Numbered from the stretch's first letter, positions 47,354 to 58,800 are shown. The stretch: DNA of 64,000 nucleotides from Hyaloraphidium curvatum (GCA_025558095.1 JAIVFI010000013.1:372001-436000); one strand, 5' to 3'. Notes: generated from the sequence alone by a model not told the origin. Translations and numbers: made by a program.

Positions 47354-48942
47354 AAGCAGGGAGCTCCTCTTGTCGCTGTTTTTCATCCTGTTCGTCAACG
47401 ACATTGCTGTGCATGGAGGCCAATGGTGCAAAAGGGATGGATCTGGGCATGGTGTTTGAGGAGGAGGAGGATCAGGAGAGGATGGTCAGCTTGCTGGCTT
47501 TGTTCTTTGCAGATGACACCACTTTGATCTCGAAGACGGTGAAGGATGCTAAGCTGCAGCTGGATCTTTTGTCTGCATATGCCAGTGCCAATGGGCTGGA
47601 GATCAACATCAGCAAAACAAAATGGATGGCCAGGAGGATGCCTCACGTGTGAAGCTCCTGTACAGGGGCCAGGAGCTGAAGAGGGTCGACAGCTTTAAGC
47701 TGTATGCTCAGTAAAGACCAACGATTCCAGCTCGAGCAGGCCATCATTGGGCAAATCCTCAATTTTGACTGCTATCCGGAAGTAAGCCTGTATCTACGAG
47801 ATCGCCACCCTCAAGCCTCTGGGGTACCAGCTCACGTCAACTGGGCGGAGCAAGGACCATGTGCATGGCAGGGAGGCCAAGATGAACGCTGCTTATTGGC
47901 TCCGCGACATCAGGGAACAGCCTGGGATGAGTCCTGACCTCCAGCTCAAGCCCTACAACACGAAGGTCAAGGCAGTGGGCCAATATGGGAACCCGTTCAT
48001 GTGGAAATGCCGAAGGAGGAGTACCTTGCCGGGGAAAGCACCAGGGACAACGTGACATGCATGGGCCTTCGTGCTGTCACTCATCAGCCCAAATCTACCT
48101 CCCTGGCTTGTCTGTGTGCGATCACTGGCCAGTACCCTCTTGCAGTTCATGAAAATGAGTCGGCTCTCAAGTTCCTCATGCCCATCAAAACAGCTGACCC
48201 TGCATTGTACCTGCTCTACAAGGAGCTCAAGATCGAAGCACTGAAGGGGTGCTGGAACTGGGCTGCCTTCCTAAGGGAACTACTGTTTGTGTACTGTGGT
48301 GGAGAGGAGGGGAGGGAGATGTGGGAGAAGGACACTTTTTCATGGGCCAAGGAGACTGTGGAGAATCTTGTGAAGGGCAAGTTCAAGGAGATCAATGCCC
48401 AGAAGCTCAAGGACAACGACAAGCGGCACTTCTTGGAGGAGGATGTGTGACATGACCTTTGGTCACATTGCACCTTCGCTGATCCGGGTGGAGAAGCATC
48501 GGAGGGATGTCCAGAAGCTGCTCTGCTGGTCTACCCACGACGAGACAGGCAGGAACCAAGGACTTGAGGTGCAGCAGAGGATGTGCAAACATGACCCTGA
48601 GCACATTGGAGACGAACAATATTTTCTGTTCCACTGTTCAGCAAATGCAGAGCGGCGCCAGAAGCTGCCGCCCAGACTGGAAGCAAGCACTGGGCCGCGA
48701 GTGGAACATGGAGACTTGGCTCTGGGCTCTCAGCATCAAGGAGTTCGAGCCCACGATCAAAGTGAGGCGGCAAAAGGAGAAGGCCCTCAACTCCATTGCC
48801 AGCTTCATCTCAGAGTCCATGAAGGACAGAAAATGGGGAAAATGAAAAAGATGCACGACAACAACCTCGAATTGGCAGCAAACTGATGGTGTAACAGCAT
48901 CCAAGCCAGGGGCAGGTCCGGGTCACCAATACTATTCTATTC
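47354..48942 (+). mobile_element. non-LTR (LINE-type) retrotransposon copy 1, 5'-truncated
   Basis: Begins abruptly inside the reverse-transcriptase domain (homologous to copy 2 from an AGCAGGG point) and carries LSLFFILFVNDI and LLALFFADDTTLISKTVKDA, the FADD active-site motif, then GLEINISKTKWM. The C-terminal part has CKHDPEHIGDEQ and FHCSANAERR, a Cys/His motif usual at LINE ORF2 ends. Frame changes and stops interrupt it throughout. The 3' end is GATGGTGTAACAGC...CACCAATAC followed by two TATTC units. No target duplication was identified. Confidence 0.82.
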
Positions 48943-49021
48943 ACTTGCCTCTAACTCCAGGTCCCCAACTCCACATCCCACTGGATCCAGAGTCCTCCAA
49001 ACCATCCATCATGCATCCATC

Positions 49022-49840
49022 CAGGTGCCGACAACACTGCAGATGCTCACGGACCGGAGCTGGCACAAGGACATTGAGAGCTGCACCCCGGCCGACTTCT
49101 GGACGTGGATCCAGCAGAGATATCAACAACTCAATCCGAATGAATGCCGCATGGCAAAGTCCAAGATTCAGCCCTGGGAGTGGAACCCGGAAGTCGATTC
49201 CGAAAAGAACGCGAAGGACTTCCTCGAGAAGGTCCAAATGGTGGAAATCGTCGGATCCCCCGTTTCAGACAAGGGACAGCTCGACATCCTTCTTGACGCG
49301 CAGATGCGTGTCCCTGTCAAGTACAGCTGCAGACCTTCTCCACGAGGATGTAGGTACCAGGTGCGTTCGACGCGAATGGAACAAAAAGAACGCCGCGGGC
49401 GAATGCACAGCAAAGGCCCTCTTCGACGAGATACACCAAGCAGACGAATGAATGAAGCTCGAGAAACGCGAAGACTCGTCTGATCAGCAGCGCGAAGGAC
49501 AGCTTCAGATTCGTTGCTCAAGGCGGACCGGAACGCGGGCACAGAGGCTTCCGCGGCGCGTTCTGTGGCGCAACAGCATGCCAACAAGCAAGGCAAACGC
49601 CGCGTGTCACCCTACTTCAACGGCAATTGCTACAACTGCGGGAAGCCGGGCTATCGCGCGGTGGACTGCTGGAGTGCCCCCGCCGGGAATAGGGGCCGTG
49701 GCCGTGGCGCCAGCCGTGGCACCCGCTTCTGCCTCACCGACTCAACCGGGAGGCAGTTCATGGCCGAGATGGTCGGTGGCACAGAGGATGGAGACGAAAA
49801 GAGGCAGACCGATGGTGGGTTTGGCCATGACCAGGCGTGA
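49022..49840 (+). pseudogene. retroelement gag remnant with zinc knuckle
   Basis: Reading across two frames gives a gag-like helical region (DFWTWIQQRYQQLNPNECRM, WNPEVDSEKNAKDFLEKVQ) followed by YFNGNCYNCGKPGYRAVDCW. The zinc knuckle spacing is that of CX2CX4HX4C, but Tyr replaces His. A Gly/Arg-rich stretch follows. The region is shifted in frame near 49320-49450 and has no following protease or polymerase. It differs in sequence from the gag of the Copia element to the right. Confidence 0.7.
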
Positions 49841-50191
49841 GAATGGAGAGGCATGTGGTGCAAGCTCCAAAAGCAAATGAAGTGATGGCGCCGTGGGTGC
49901 GCGTGATTGCAGTCGCACGGGATTACCGGCGAAGAGATGAGAAACCACACAGGAGAACTGCTGGAGTTGAGAAGTCGCACGGGAGCACCGGCTATAGAGG
50001 CAAAGACCATGCGTGGGAGAACCATGATGGCCTGCACGGGAGAACCGGCGGAAAGGCATGGATGGGAGTACCACCATGGCCTATTGGGTGCCTCAGCAGA
50101 TTCCATGCCATGGCAGCAATGTGGCTTGCTGAGACGTGATTCATGGAATCGAACTAACGTGATATCCTCACAGAGATGAAGATGTGATTCC
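49841..50191. other. unassigned interval between gag remnant and candidate LTR
   Basis: Contains loosely repeated Gly/Arg-type words such as CACGGGAGCACCGG, CACGGGAGAACCGG and GGGAGTACCACC spaced about 60 bp. No recognised coding content. Probably degraded retroelement sequence. Confidence 0.4.
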
Positions 50192-50409
50192 TGTTGGGAG
50201 ATGTGCATGCCTTAGATGCCTAGGCTACTGGATGCCACTGACGTGCGCTACTCTTTGGCCCAGTGGTCTGTAGAGATATGCGTTCTGAGGCAGCGGAGGG
50301 GCCTTGATGGCCGGCGTGCGTTTGGAGGAAACTCCGCTAGGGTGAGTCATCGGCCGTGCCCGCTCCATCTCTATTGATCCCAGGAGATCCTAACACACAT
50401 ATCCCAACA
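50192..50409 (-). repeat. candidate lone LTR (TG...CA, 218 bp)
   Basis: Bounded by perfect 8-bp inverted ends TGTTGGGA and TCCCAACA. Its 218-bp length equals that of the Copia LTRs further right. Read on the minus strand it has ATCAATAG about 32 bp from its 5' end; the Copia LTR has the same octamer at about 31 bp. The rest is diverged. Flanking five-base words (ATTCC and TGGTC) do not match, so it is not a clean solo LTR. Confidence 0.45.
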
Positions 50410-50594
50410 TGGTCTAGTGTACTTCTACAATTCCCACAGAGCCTTTCTTGCAGGCAACCTTGGCAGACAATGATGATAGTGTCCCCCAGGTGAGAAGTTG
50501 GGATCCAATCAACCCTCCAGATCAGTGTGTGCAGATCACAGATGCCATGGAAAAGTTGCAATTAGCAGGAATAGCCAAGCCTGAACAGCACCAC

Positions 50595-51147
50595 GAATAG
50601 AATAGAATAGTATTGGTGACCCGGACCTGCCCCTGGCTTGGATGCTGTTACACCATCAGTTTGCTGCTAATTTGAAGTTTGTCGTTGTGCATCTTTTTCA
50701 TTTTCCCCATCTTCTGTCCTTCATGGACTTTGAATGAAGCTGGCAATTGGAGTTGAGGGCCTTCTCCTTTTGCCGCCTCACTTTGATCGTGGGCTCGAAC
50801 TCCTTGATGCTGAGAGCCCAGAGCCAAGTCTCCATGTTCCACTCGCGGCCCAGTGCTTCCAGTCTGGTCTGCAGCTTATGGCGCCGCTCTGCATTTGCTG
50901 AACAGTGGAACAGGAAATGTTGTTCATCTCCAATGTGCTCAGGGTCATGTTTGCACATCCTCTGCTGCACCTCAAGTCCTTGGTGCCTGCCTGTCGCCAC
51001 CTCCAGGTCGTGGGTAGAGCAGAGCAGCTTCTGGACGTCCCTCCGGTGCTTCTCCACCCGGATCAGCGACGGTGCAATGTGACCAAAGGTCATGTCACAC
51101 ATCCTCCAGAAGTGCAGCTTGTCGTTATCCTTGAGCTTCTGGGCAAG
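50595..51147 (-). mobile_element. LINE copy 3, 3' fragment
   Basis: On the minus strand this repeats the last 550 bp of copy 1: KLKDNDKLHF, LIRVEKHRRDVQKLL, CKHDPEHIGDEQHFLFHCS and WLWALSIKEFEPTIKVRRQK, then the same 3' end with three TATTC units (seen on the plus strand as GAATAGAATAGAATAG). It lies tail-to-tail with copy 1. Confidence 0.82.
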
Positions 51148-51296
51148 ATATTGGTGGAAAACAACTCGCAAGCTCGTTGTGCACCTGGCCTTTTGACTAT
51201 TCGATAGATGACCTTGGTCACAACGTTGCGAAATCAAGTTGGCATGCAGGCCACAGGGTTGTGTTGGAGCATAGGAAAAAAAGGAAATGGGTATGG

Positions 51297-51345
51297 TATT
51301 GGTGACCCGGACCTGCCCCTGGCTTGGCCGCTATTACACCACCAT
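51297..51345 (-). repeat. LINE 3'-terminal scrap
   Basis: About 48 bp matching only the LINE 3' end (TATTGGTGACCCGGACCTGC followed by CCCTGGCTTGG and a TTACACCA-like end). Preceded on the plus strand by an A-rich run and lacking the TATTC tail. Confidence 0.7.
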
Positions 51346-53818
51346 TGGTTTGTTTAGCTGTGTCGACGACCTATCTGCCTCCTCCTTCCCTTGAATCCAC
51401 AGTATGCTCCAGTCCCGGTGTTGTTTGCTGGCAGGAAAACCTTCCCACGAAGGTGAAAAACCTTCCAGAAAGAATGAGCAGTTTGGTTTCAGTTTGGGTT
51501 TTGGGACCTTCCCATCCAGCGGGCACAATGTCAGGCATGCAGCTTCATCTAGGTCCTGAAAAGTTCAGTGTTGGTTCTGGTCAAAAGATGCTGGATTCGC
51601 CGTGTAGGCGACCAAAGAGCCGTAGGGCTCCTGCCTCCATTCCCCGTGTGTCTTGGAGTCGCCGTATAGGCAAGCAAAGAGCCGTACTTTGTTCCCCTGG
51701 TCGCAGGCGCCCAGAGACAGGTGCGGATGAGGCAGGTGGTGTTCCTGGTGTTTGTTGTGTTGTTCCCCTCTCCCTAGAGCCGCCCTCCTATGTTGTTGTC
51801 TAGCCAAGATCCACCCATCCATCCAAGTCCAACATCCAACTCCAGGACCAACTCCAGGCGAGCAAAGAAGCTGTAGGGCTCCTGCCTCCATCCCTGTGTT
51901 GGCCGCTTACGTGTCCAGAGACCGGAATCCACGGATATGTCGTTGTTTGCGCCGCGGCCCCTCCTTGAAGAGGTGCACCGGCGGGCAGTCAGCAGCATTT
52001 AGAGCCAATGCGCCACGCAGCTGCCTGCTCCATTCGCGCCCTTTCGCACCAGAAAGCGCACGCGGTTGGTCGCTTGTTGTTTGGCGGGGCGCGTCCACGC
52101 GAGCGACGCGTCCCATGTTTGACGTGCGCGGCCGCCAAGTGTCGTGTTTCAGCGCCCAGAGCCAGAGAGCCACGCGGTCCTACGGCACGTTTTTCAAGCG
52201 CCACACGTGAGGCACACGCTGTCGTAGGCCCGCGGTCGCGTCTTCAGCACGCGACGCATTGTTTGCCCACTAACAGACGCGGCGCCCCCCGGAGAAGAGC
52301 CTAGCCGCCCTGCAGGGCCAGCGCAAGCCTCTTGAGGCCAATGGGCTCCTCAAGCGCTTTTGCGGCGTCGCCTGCCACGCTTGGGGCACCGGTTTTGCAG
52401 CCGGTCCCGTTTGTGCGTCCCCGGGTGCCCAACCCGCACACCGTGCCGGCGCCGCGCTAGAGGGCAGGAGCCCTAAAGCACGACGACCCCGGACACTGCT
52501 GCTCCGCTGCTCGCGGCCCAAAGAGCGCGCGTGAGCAGCGGGGCGGGCAGGGGTGTTTGGAATTTGACGTGTTGTTTGTGTGCTGGCTCGATTGATGATT
52601 GCTTATGGTGCATGCCTTGAGGACGAAAAATGTATTAGATATTGTACGTCAGAAATATGTCCAGCTCATGTCCAGCTCATTTCCATGGAGTGACAATCAA
52701 AGAACAAATGAATCATGAGCAAATATACTTGCCCACCAGCAATGCAAGCATGCAGACGAGCAACAACAGGACTACTGGTGCATACAAAACAGGGTGGTTG
52801 CCAACAAGCTCACCCTTGCTTACACACTCTAGGTGTGCTAGCTAAGCCTGATAGAAAATAAACCTTCTCATGGAAAGTTCCAGCTGTGGTGCCTCACAGT
52901 GATGGCGCATACAGATGGGGCTAGAGCAGCACAATCACTCCCAGAACCCTAGCCTAAAGCATGCCGGCACACCGCAGCAATCATGGATGCATTGAGACAG
53001 AGAGCCACACACCTGCTGCAAGAATCCTAGTTGTTTGGTTGGAGGTCTGCAATGCAAGACTCGGAGGCTAGGGCAACAACTGAACCACCAGCTGTAGGTC
53101 ACATCCCAGGGAAGATGCTCCTCTGTCATGTCCTCACCAATGTCCTTGCCACACTGGTGGTTTCATTGATATGCATCTAAGTGGCAGCCTCAAACCCCAC
53201 CTATAGACACAGGGGGCAACCACAAGTGAGGATCCTCGCATGTCACAGGATCAGGGAGAGCAGACCACCAGGTTCACCCCTTGGAACTACGCCATGTTGG
53301 CCTGTGAATGGCAAGTGCCACCACCTTACCTAGACTTGGTGCCCGCCAGTGCCGACCTCCAAGAGCATCTCCATGAAGTTACGGACCACGATGATTCCGA
53401 AGTCAATCTGTTGATTGTCGTGGACTCGATGACAAAAAGATCGACAAAGCTTCAAGGGGTAGGCCGGGGGCAAGCGGGTTCATGGTGACACGCTCGCTTT
53501 ACTGTTCGCGGAATCCTTCCGTTTCGGGAAAGCAAGGCACATATCCTCGCGTACAGCACGCAGGGCAAGCGACCGTGTGCGGCAGAAGGCCGAGTGAATG
53601 GGCGGAAGCGGAGATTCGCGAAGGCAGGAGCGGAGTTTGGCGGAGCGACTTCGTCGAATTGTGCCAGGGTTCCTATGTCGCCATCTTGAGCTGGCCATCC
53701 GCGTGGTGGGAGCGCTCTTTCTAATGGGCAAATGAGCGATGGAAGCGGGTGGCGGCAGGAGACGTCGGCGGGGAGCAAAGGTGTGGCTCGGCGCGTGCGC
53801 GGTGCCGCCCGCCGCGGA
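51346..53818. other. 2.5-kb tract without recognised genes, partly GC-poor
   Basis: The left part has a diverged duplication around GTAGGGCTCCTGCCTCCAT at 51620-51650 and 51870-51900. Positions about 52000-52530 are GC-rich; 52560-53460 are clearly lower in GC than the genes. Frames are short and show no family character. A small frame near 53240-53488 (ending VNLLIVVDSMTKRSTKLQG) could be a decayed retroelement piece. I can assign no function. Confidence 0.5.
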
Positions 53819-53823
53819 AGAGG
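53819..53823. repeat. target-site duplication AGAGG, left
   Basis: AGAGG directly precedes the left LTR and is repeated at 59019-59023 directly after the right LTR, as expected for a Copia integration. Confidence 0.9.
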
Positions 53824-54041
53824 TGTTGGAATGGGTCGTTGCTACGATTCTGTATCAATAGGGAGTCTATTGGCGTGTGGGGATACTTGGGTACGACCGG
53901 AGGGGTCATCTAGGGACTTGTCATCACAAGGAAATGGACAACGGGTCAACGTGTCCCTCTCCCCATCCCGTCCATCTGAGTTCAGACCCGGTCCAGACCA
54001 CTGGGGCTACGTCTTCCCCACGCCCCATAGCCACTCCAACA
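53824..54041 (+). repeat. 5' LTR of Copia element
   Basis: Starts TGTTGGAATGGG and ends CACTCCAACA; short TG...CA inverted ends. Same sequence as the right LTR. Confidence 0.95.
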
Positions 54042-54043
54042 GG

Positions 54044-54056
54044 TCTATGAGCCCAA
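54044..54056 (+). promoter_or_regulatory. putative primer-binding site (half initiator tRNA)
   Basis: Three bases past the LTR, TATGAGCCC is complementary to GGGCTCATA, the anticodon-stem region of eukaryotic initiator tRNA-Met. Drosophila copia primes from a cleaved half of that tRNA at the same place. It is not the usual TGG-start 3'-end PBS. Confidence 0.5.
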
Positions 54057-54215
54057 AGGGTGTCTGGAACTCTTTTGCGCGGCTGTGAAGTTGCGTGTGG
54101 TGCAACCAGCCGAGGGGACCGCATCACGCTGAGTCTGGTCTCCAGGACCGCCTGGGTGGACTCAGTGGGCGCTAGAAAGAGCGCATAAAGCACTAGAGGT
54201 GCTGTGGTGGCCAAG

Positions 54216-55150
54216 ATGGAGATTTTGGTCGGAGGGACTCATGTGGCACTGGTCGGGGGGAGCAAGCTGGAGGAGACCGGATCACAAACCAATTACCAGG
54301 ATTGGTTAATTGATATCAAAGCCAAGCTCCAGAGGGAGAGTGACTGGCAAATTGTGACCGGAAAGGTGGCAAAGCCTGTGGCGGGCCAGGGCGGAAAGAC
54401 GGAAGATGATTTGTCAGTCTGGAACGCGAAGGACCAGAAAGCTCAAGGGATCCTGGTCGGATCTCTCTCTATTGGTCTCAAAAGGATCTGCAGCAGGATG
54501 GACACTGCTAAGGACATCTGGGACTACCTGGAAAAACGATTCGTGACGGAAAATGTGGCGCAGCAAGGGCAACGCCGAGGTCCAGTGCTACAGCTTCGAC
54601 TACGTCAAATCAGACCGGGTGGCCCAGAACTTTACTCGCTTCATGCAGAAAAAGATGGAGGTAGAAGCACTGGGAAAGCTGAAGGGAGATGACGATGATA
54701 TGAGTATCTGGAGGAAAGTTTTGAAGGACCTGCCTGAGTTTGATCAAGTGCGGGGCCAAGATCGACGGAACTTGGCTGGGAGCACAGACCAAAAATGAGT
54801 GGAAGACCGAAGGTGGAGTGAAGAAACATCCTACCTTGAACGTGGCATTCCTTCAGAAGAGGATGGAGATGGAGGAGGAAACCATGATCAAAAGGGCCGA
54901 GCAGAATGGCGAGACCTACACACCTGGCGGCAACAACATCACCACGAATCCCAACTCCAGCACCTTGATGTACGCTCTAAACCGCGGTAGGGGTCGCGGA
55001 GCATCGCGGGGCGGCCGTGGAGGCGACCGGGGAAGTTCCAGAGGTCGCGGGGGAGGGTGCGGAAACCGCGGTGGCCGGCGGTCCACGGCTGAGGGCGAAA
55101 GCGGCTTGAGAATCAAGTGCCTGTGCTGCGGCAAGTTCGAACACGCTCAC
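54216..55150 (+). pseudogene. Copia gag, frameshifted
   Basis: Begins MEILVGGTHVALVGGS with NYQDWLIDIKAKLQRESDWQ and DIWDYLEKRFVTENVA, then shifts frame near 54555 (SKGNAEVQCYSFDYVKSDR, FMQKKMEVEALGKLKGDDDD) and again near 54755 (NEWKTEGGVKKHPTLNVAFL). An RGG-rich stretch and the zinc-knuckle start CLCCGKFEHAH follow, where the frame changes once more. Encodes the particle protein; cannot be made as one chain from this copy. Confidence 0.85.
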
Positions 55151-56697
55151 CCTTGGCGATCCCCCCGATCTGGAGGATCAATTCGGCGCATTCTTGTTCA
55201 TGATGGAGGGCGGCATCGAGGGGAATGGAGCGAAGCCGACGGGGGATGATGGATTCGAAAAGCTCTCCGAACACGTCGTGCACGCGGCAAAGACGGGTCA
55301 CGGGATGCGCGGCAGGTTGCTGGGGGATAGCGGCGCGTCCGTGCACGCGACGGGGGTCAGGGAGCTGCTCTACGGCATCAAGCCGTGCGATGCGGTTGAT
55401 GTTCGGATGGGAACAAAAAGGGATTGCGCGTGCCATCGAAGTCGGAAAGCTCAAGATCAAGTTCACCAATTCTGGCGACCCCGTTACTTTGGAGAACGTG
55501 CTTTTCATCAAAGATCTTCCTGCGACGCTCATCTTGCTTGGGAGACTCGGCCAGATGGGCTACTACACGCTTCTGGGTCCGGAAGGAGCTACCATCATCA
55601 AGGGCGGTGCCGTGCAAGGCACTTGCCGCATTGATCGTCACGTTTATTATCTCAACGCGGATATCCTCAACGAGCACAACGAGCAGATCATGCTGAGCGC
55701 TCAGGAAGGGGATTTAAGCGCGGAGATTGCGCATGGGTGCTGCGGGCACTACCCGATCGCGGCACTCAAGAAGGTTCAACAGGCTGGAATTGTGGCTGGA
55801 TTGGAGGAATATGCACTTACTGGGAACGCTAACAACTTTTGTAAGGAGTGCGTGATGGGGAAGATGCATCAGTTGCCCTATCCGGAGTCGGAGCGGAAAG
55901 TCTCGCGGCCGTTTGAGCTGACTCACTGGGACCTGATACAATCGGACGTTGCAACGGTGCATGGAGAACGCTGGGCGTTGCATGCAGTGGACGAGTACAC
56001 TTCTGCGGAGTTTGCGTTCCTGTTGAAGCAGAAATCGGAGGCGGAGGACTGGATGATGTCCTTTGCAGAGTGGGTGAAGAACCAGTTCCGGGTGAAGATC
56101 AGATGCATGCGGGTTGATCCTGGCGGAGAGTTCTCATCAAAACGGCTGGAGGCCTACTGCAAGAACGAAGGAATCAAGCTGGAATCGTCGGTAGCGAATC
56201 GGCCTGCGCAGAACGGAGTCATTGAGCGGCGGAACCGGACGGCTGAGGAAGGGACCCGGACCATCCTGATCGACTCGAAATCGCCGAAGACGCTTTGGGG
56301 ATACGCATTGAAGCATCATATCAATACGCGCAATCGTTTGCCGAACACCAAGACGTGGCTGAAAGGGTCTACGCCGTTTCAATTGCTGACTGGGAGACGT
56401 CCCAACATCAGCCACATCCGGCGCTTCGGAGAGACGTGTTACGCGATCGTCGACAAGGAGAAGCGTGGCAAATGGGACGCAAAAGCGGTACGATGCCGCT
56501 ACCTGGGAATGAGCTCGCCATCGAAGGCGTTTACGGTCCAGAACCTGGAGACCGGCCGGATCTTTGACTCACGCGATGTTGTTTTCGAGGAACGCTGGTC
56601 GACGGGGATGCTCAAGAGCTACATGCGGGTTCTGGAAAACGGAGTTTCGATCAAAAAACTGCCGGACGCGGACCCTAGCGCTGTCTTGAACCGTTGA
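55151..56697 (+). pseudogene. Copia protease and integrase, frameshifted
   Basis: The protease motif GDSGASVHATG is in one frame and the rest, from IARAIEVGKLKIKFTNSGDP, in another (shift near 55410). Then IAHGCCGHYPI and FCKECVMGKMHQL (zinc-binding HHCC-type region, first His-Gly pattern altered), THWDLIQSDV, VDEYTSAEFAFLL, and MRVDPGGEFSSKRLEAYCKN with the catalytic Glu. The common DNGGEF is DPGGEF here. Ends ADPSAVLNR at a stop where the downstream linker continues in another frame. Confidence 0.88.
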
Positions 56698-58739
56698 CTT
56701 GAGGTGGAGGAGTCGGTGGCCGGAGGAATTCGAGGCGTTGCCGGAGACGCCACGGCGGGTCCGTTTCGCGGATCCACTCGACAACGGCAACCTGGGAGCA
56801 GTGGAAGTGGCGATCCAGGGGGAGGAAAGGCAGTTGGTGGATCGCAACTTTCTGGTGATCGTGCGGCTAGGGAAGCCACAGACCAACGTGGGAAGCCTGG
56901 AGGAGCATCTTCATCAAGCAGCGGAGCTCAGGGAGGCGCTGGGGCGGCTGGAACGGGCTCTAAGATACCTTTACCTACAAGGTCATCCAGCAGAGCTCCA
57001 AGACCTCCTGGGGAGTGGTGGAAAGCCTCCAACACGAGCAACGAGAAGGAGATCAACGTGATCACGCTGGAATCGATCAATTTCCTGATGGAGGAGGTCC
57101 AGGACCACCTGGACTGGCAGGGACACCTACCAACTTGTTTGGACATGGCACACATGGATGGAATCTTTGCTGCAAGCACTGGAGCACGTGTACCACGGAA
57201 CTATGCAGAGGCAATGCGTTCAGAGGATCGTGAGATGTGGGCCAAGGCAATGGAACGTGAGATTGGCAACTTCAAGAGCAGAGATGCGTACAACATCATG
57301 GGATTGCCTGAGGGCAAGGAAAAATTCGCGGTTGGAAGCCAATTTGTATTTGACCTCAAACCTGGAGCTGATGGCAGCATTGTGGGGGAGGAAAACTACA
57401 AGGCTCGATGGGTGGCAAGGGGTGATTGGCAGGATCCATCTTCTTTTGGTCAATCCTTTGCACCTGTACCTTCTGCTGCTGCTGTACGGCTTTTCTTTTG
57501 GATATCTGCTCAGAACAACATGATTGTACATCAGGCTGATGCAAATGCTGCATTTCTACAGGCTAAGCTCCAGGAGAACGAGGAAGTTTACTTGTATCCA
57601 GCTCAAGGGATGGATTTGCCTGAGTTTACTGATGGAAGACCTACGGTTATTCGACCTGGAGTTGCGGTTTATGGACTTGTGCAAGCTGCGCGCGCTTATA
57701 CGTTGCTCAAAAGAGTATTGCATTTACTTTCTGCGGCAAGATGATTGGTTTCTGTTGATGATTATTCATGTGGACGACTTTGGGTGTAGTTCCACGGACG
57801 AAAAACGGACGATTGCATTCCTTGAGGAGCTGGGTCAAGATACGTCACATGGGTCGCATGAAGAAGTTCTTGGCTCTGGAAGTCAAACAGGACGAGAATG
57901 CTGGTACAATCACGATCAAGCAGTCCAACTACATCAAGAAAGCCTTGGAGGACTTCGGAATGGACACTTGCAACGCAGTTTCTGTGCCTATGGACGTTGG
58001 GGTGAAGCTCAGGAAACGGAACACGGAGTTGTCTGCTGCTAAGGAGCAGGAAATCGAACGTTTTCCGTTCAGATCAATGGTGGGAAGCTGGATGTATGCC
58101 ATGAACTTCACCAGGCCGGACATTGCCTTACCTATTATCACGGAGAGCCGTCATGGGATGGCACCTACTCGTGAAGCAGTGGAGCAAGTCAAGAAGACAA
58201 CCAGATACTTGAAGGGAACAGCTGACTTTGGCTTGGTTTACAAGAGGGATCCGAATCTGGACATGACCAAAGCATTGCATGGATATGCAGACGCCAGTTT
58301 TGCTGGGGATCTTGACACTGGGAAGTCAACAACTGGGGTTGTAGTGATGATGGGGAACGGTCTTATCATCTACAAGTCGCAACTGCAACCAGTGGTGGCT
58401 CTTTCAACAACAGAGGCCGAGTACATGGCTCTGTCTTATGTTGGACGACAAGTTGCGTGGCTAAGGAGCTTATTGGAGGAATTGGGCTTTCCTCAGCAAG
58501 GGCCTACAGTCATAAAGGAGGACAATGAAGGAGCTATCAAGCTGGCACAGAATCCTGTCTTCCATGAACGTACCAAGCACATTGGAATGCAGTACCATTT
58601 TGTGAGGGAGAAGATCGAGAGTGGAGAGATCCAGCTGGAGTACATCAACACTGAGGACCAGCTCGCGGATCTACTCACCAAACAGCTACCAAGGGAGAAG
58701 TCAAGTTTCAACGTTTCAGGGCACTTTTGGGAATTGTAG
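56698..58739 (+). pseudogene. Copia reverse transcriptase and RNase H, frameshifted
   Basis: A linker (EEFEALPETPRRVRFADP) precedes RT in a different frame. RT blocks: NYAEAMRSEDREMWAKAMER, ARWVARGDWQDP, VHQADANAAFLQAKL; a shift near 57710 leads to IIHVDDFGCSSTDEKR (the YVDD position reads HVDD), another near 57840 to GRMKKFLALEVKQD, FPFRSMVGSWMYAMNFTRPD. RNase H: GYADASFAGDLDTGKSTTG, STTEAEYMALSY and EDNEGAIKLAQNPVFHERTK. Ends NVSGHFWEL. Confidence 0.9.
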
Positions 58740-58790
58740 AGATTCGTGACTAACTTTGGGGATTTCTGGACACTCTGGGTAATCTTGCAA

Positions 58791-58800
58791 CGAGGGGGAG
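58791..58800 (+). promoter_or_regulatory. polypurine tract
   Basis: CGAGGGGGAG directly abuts the right LTR, the position where plus-strand DNA synthesis is primed. Confidence 0.8.
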
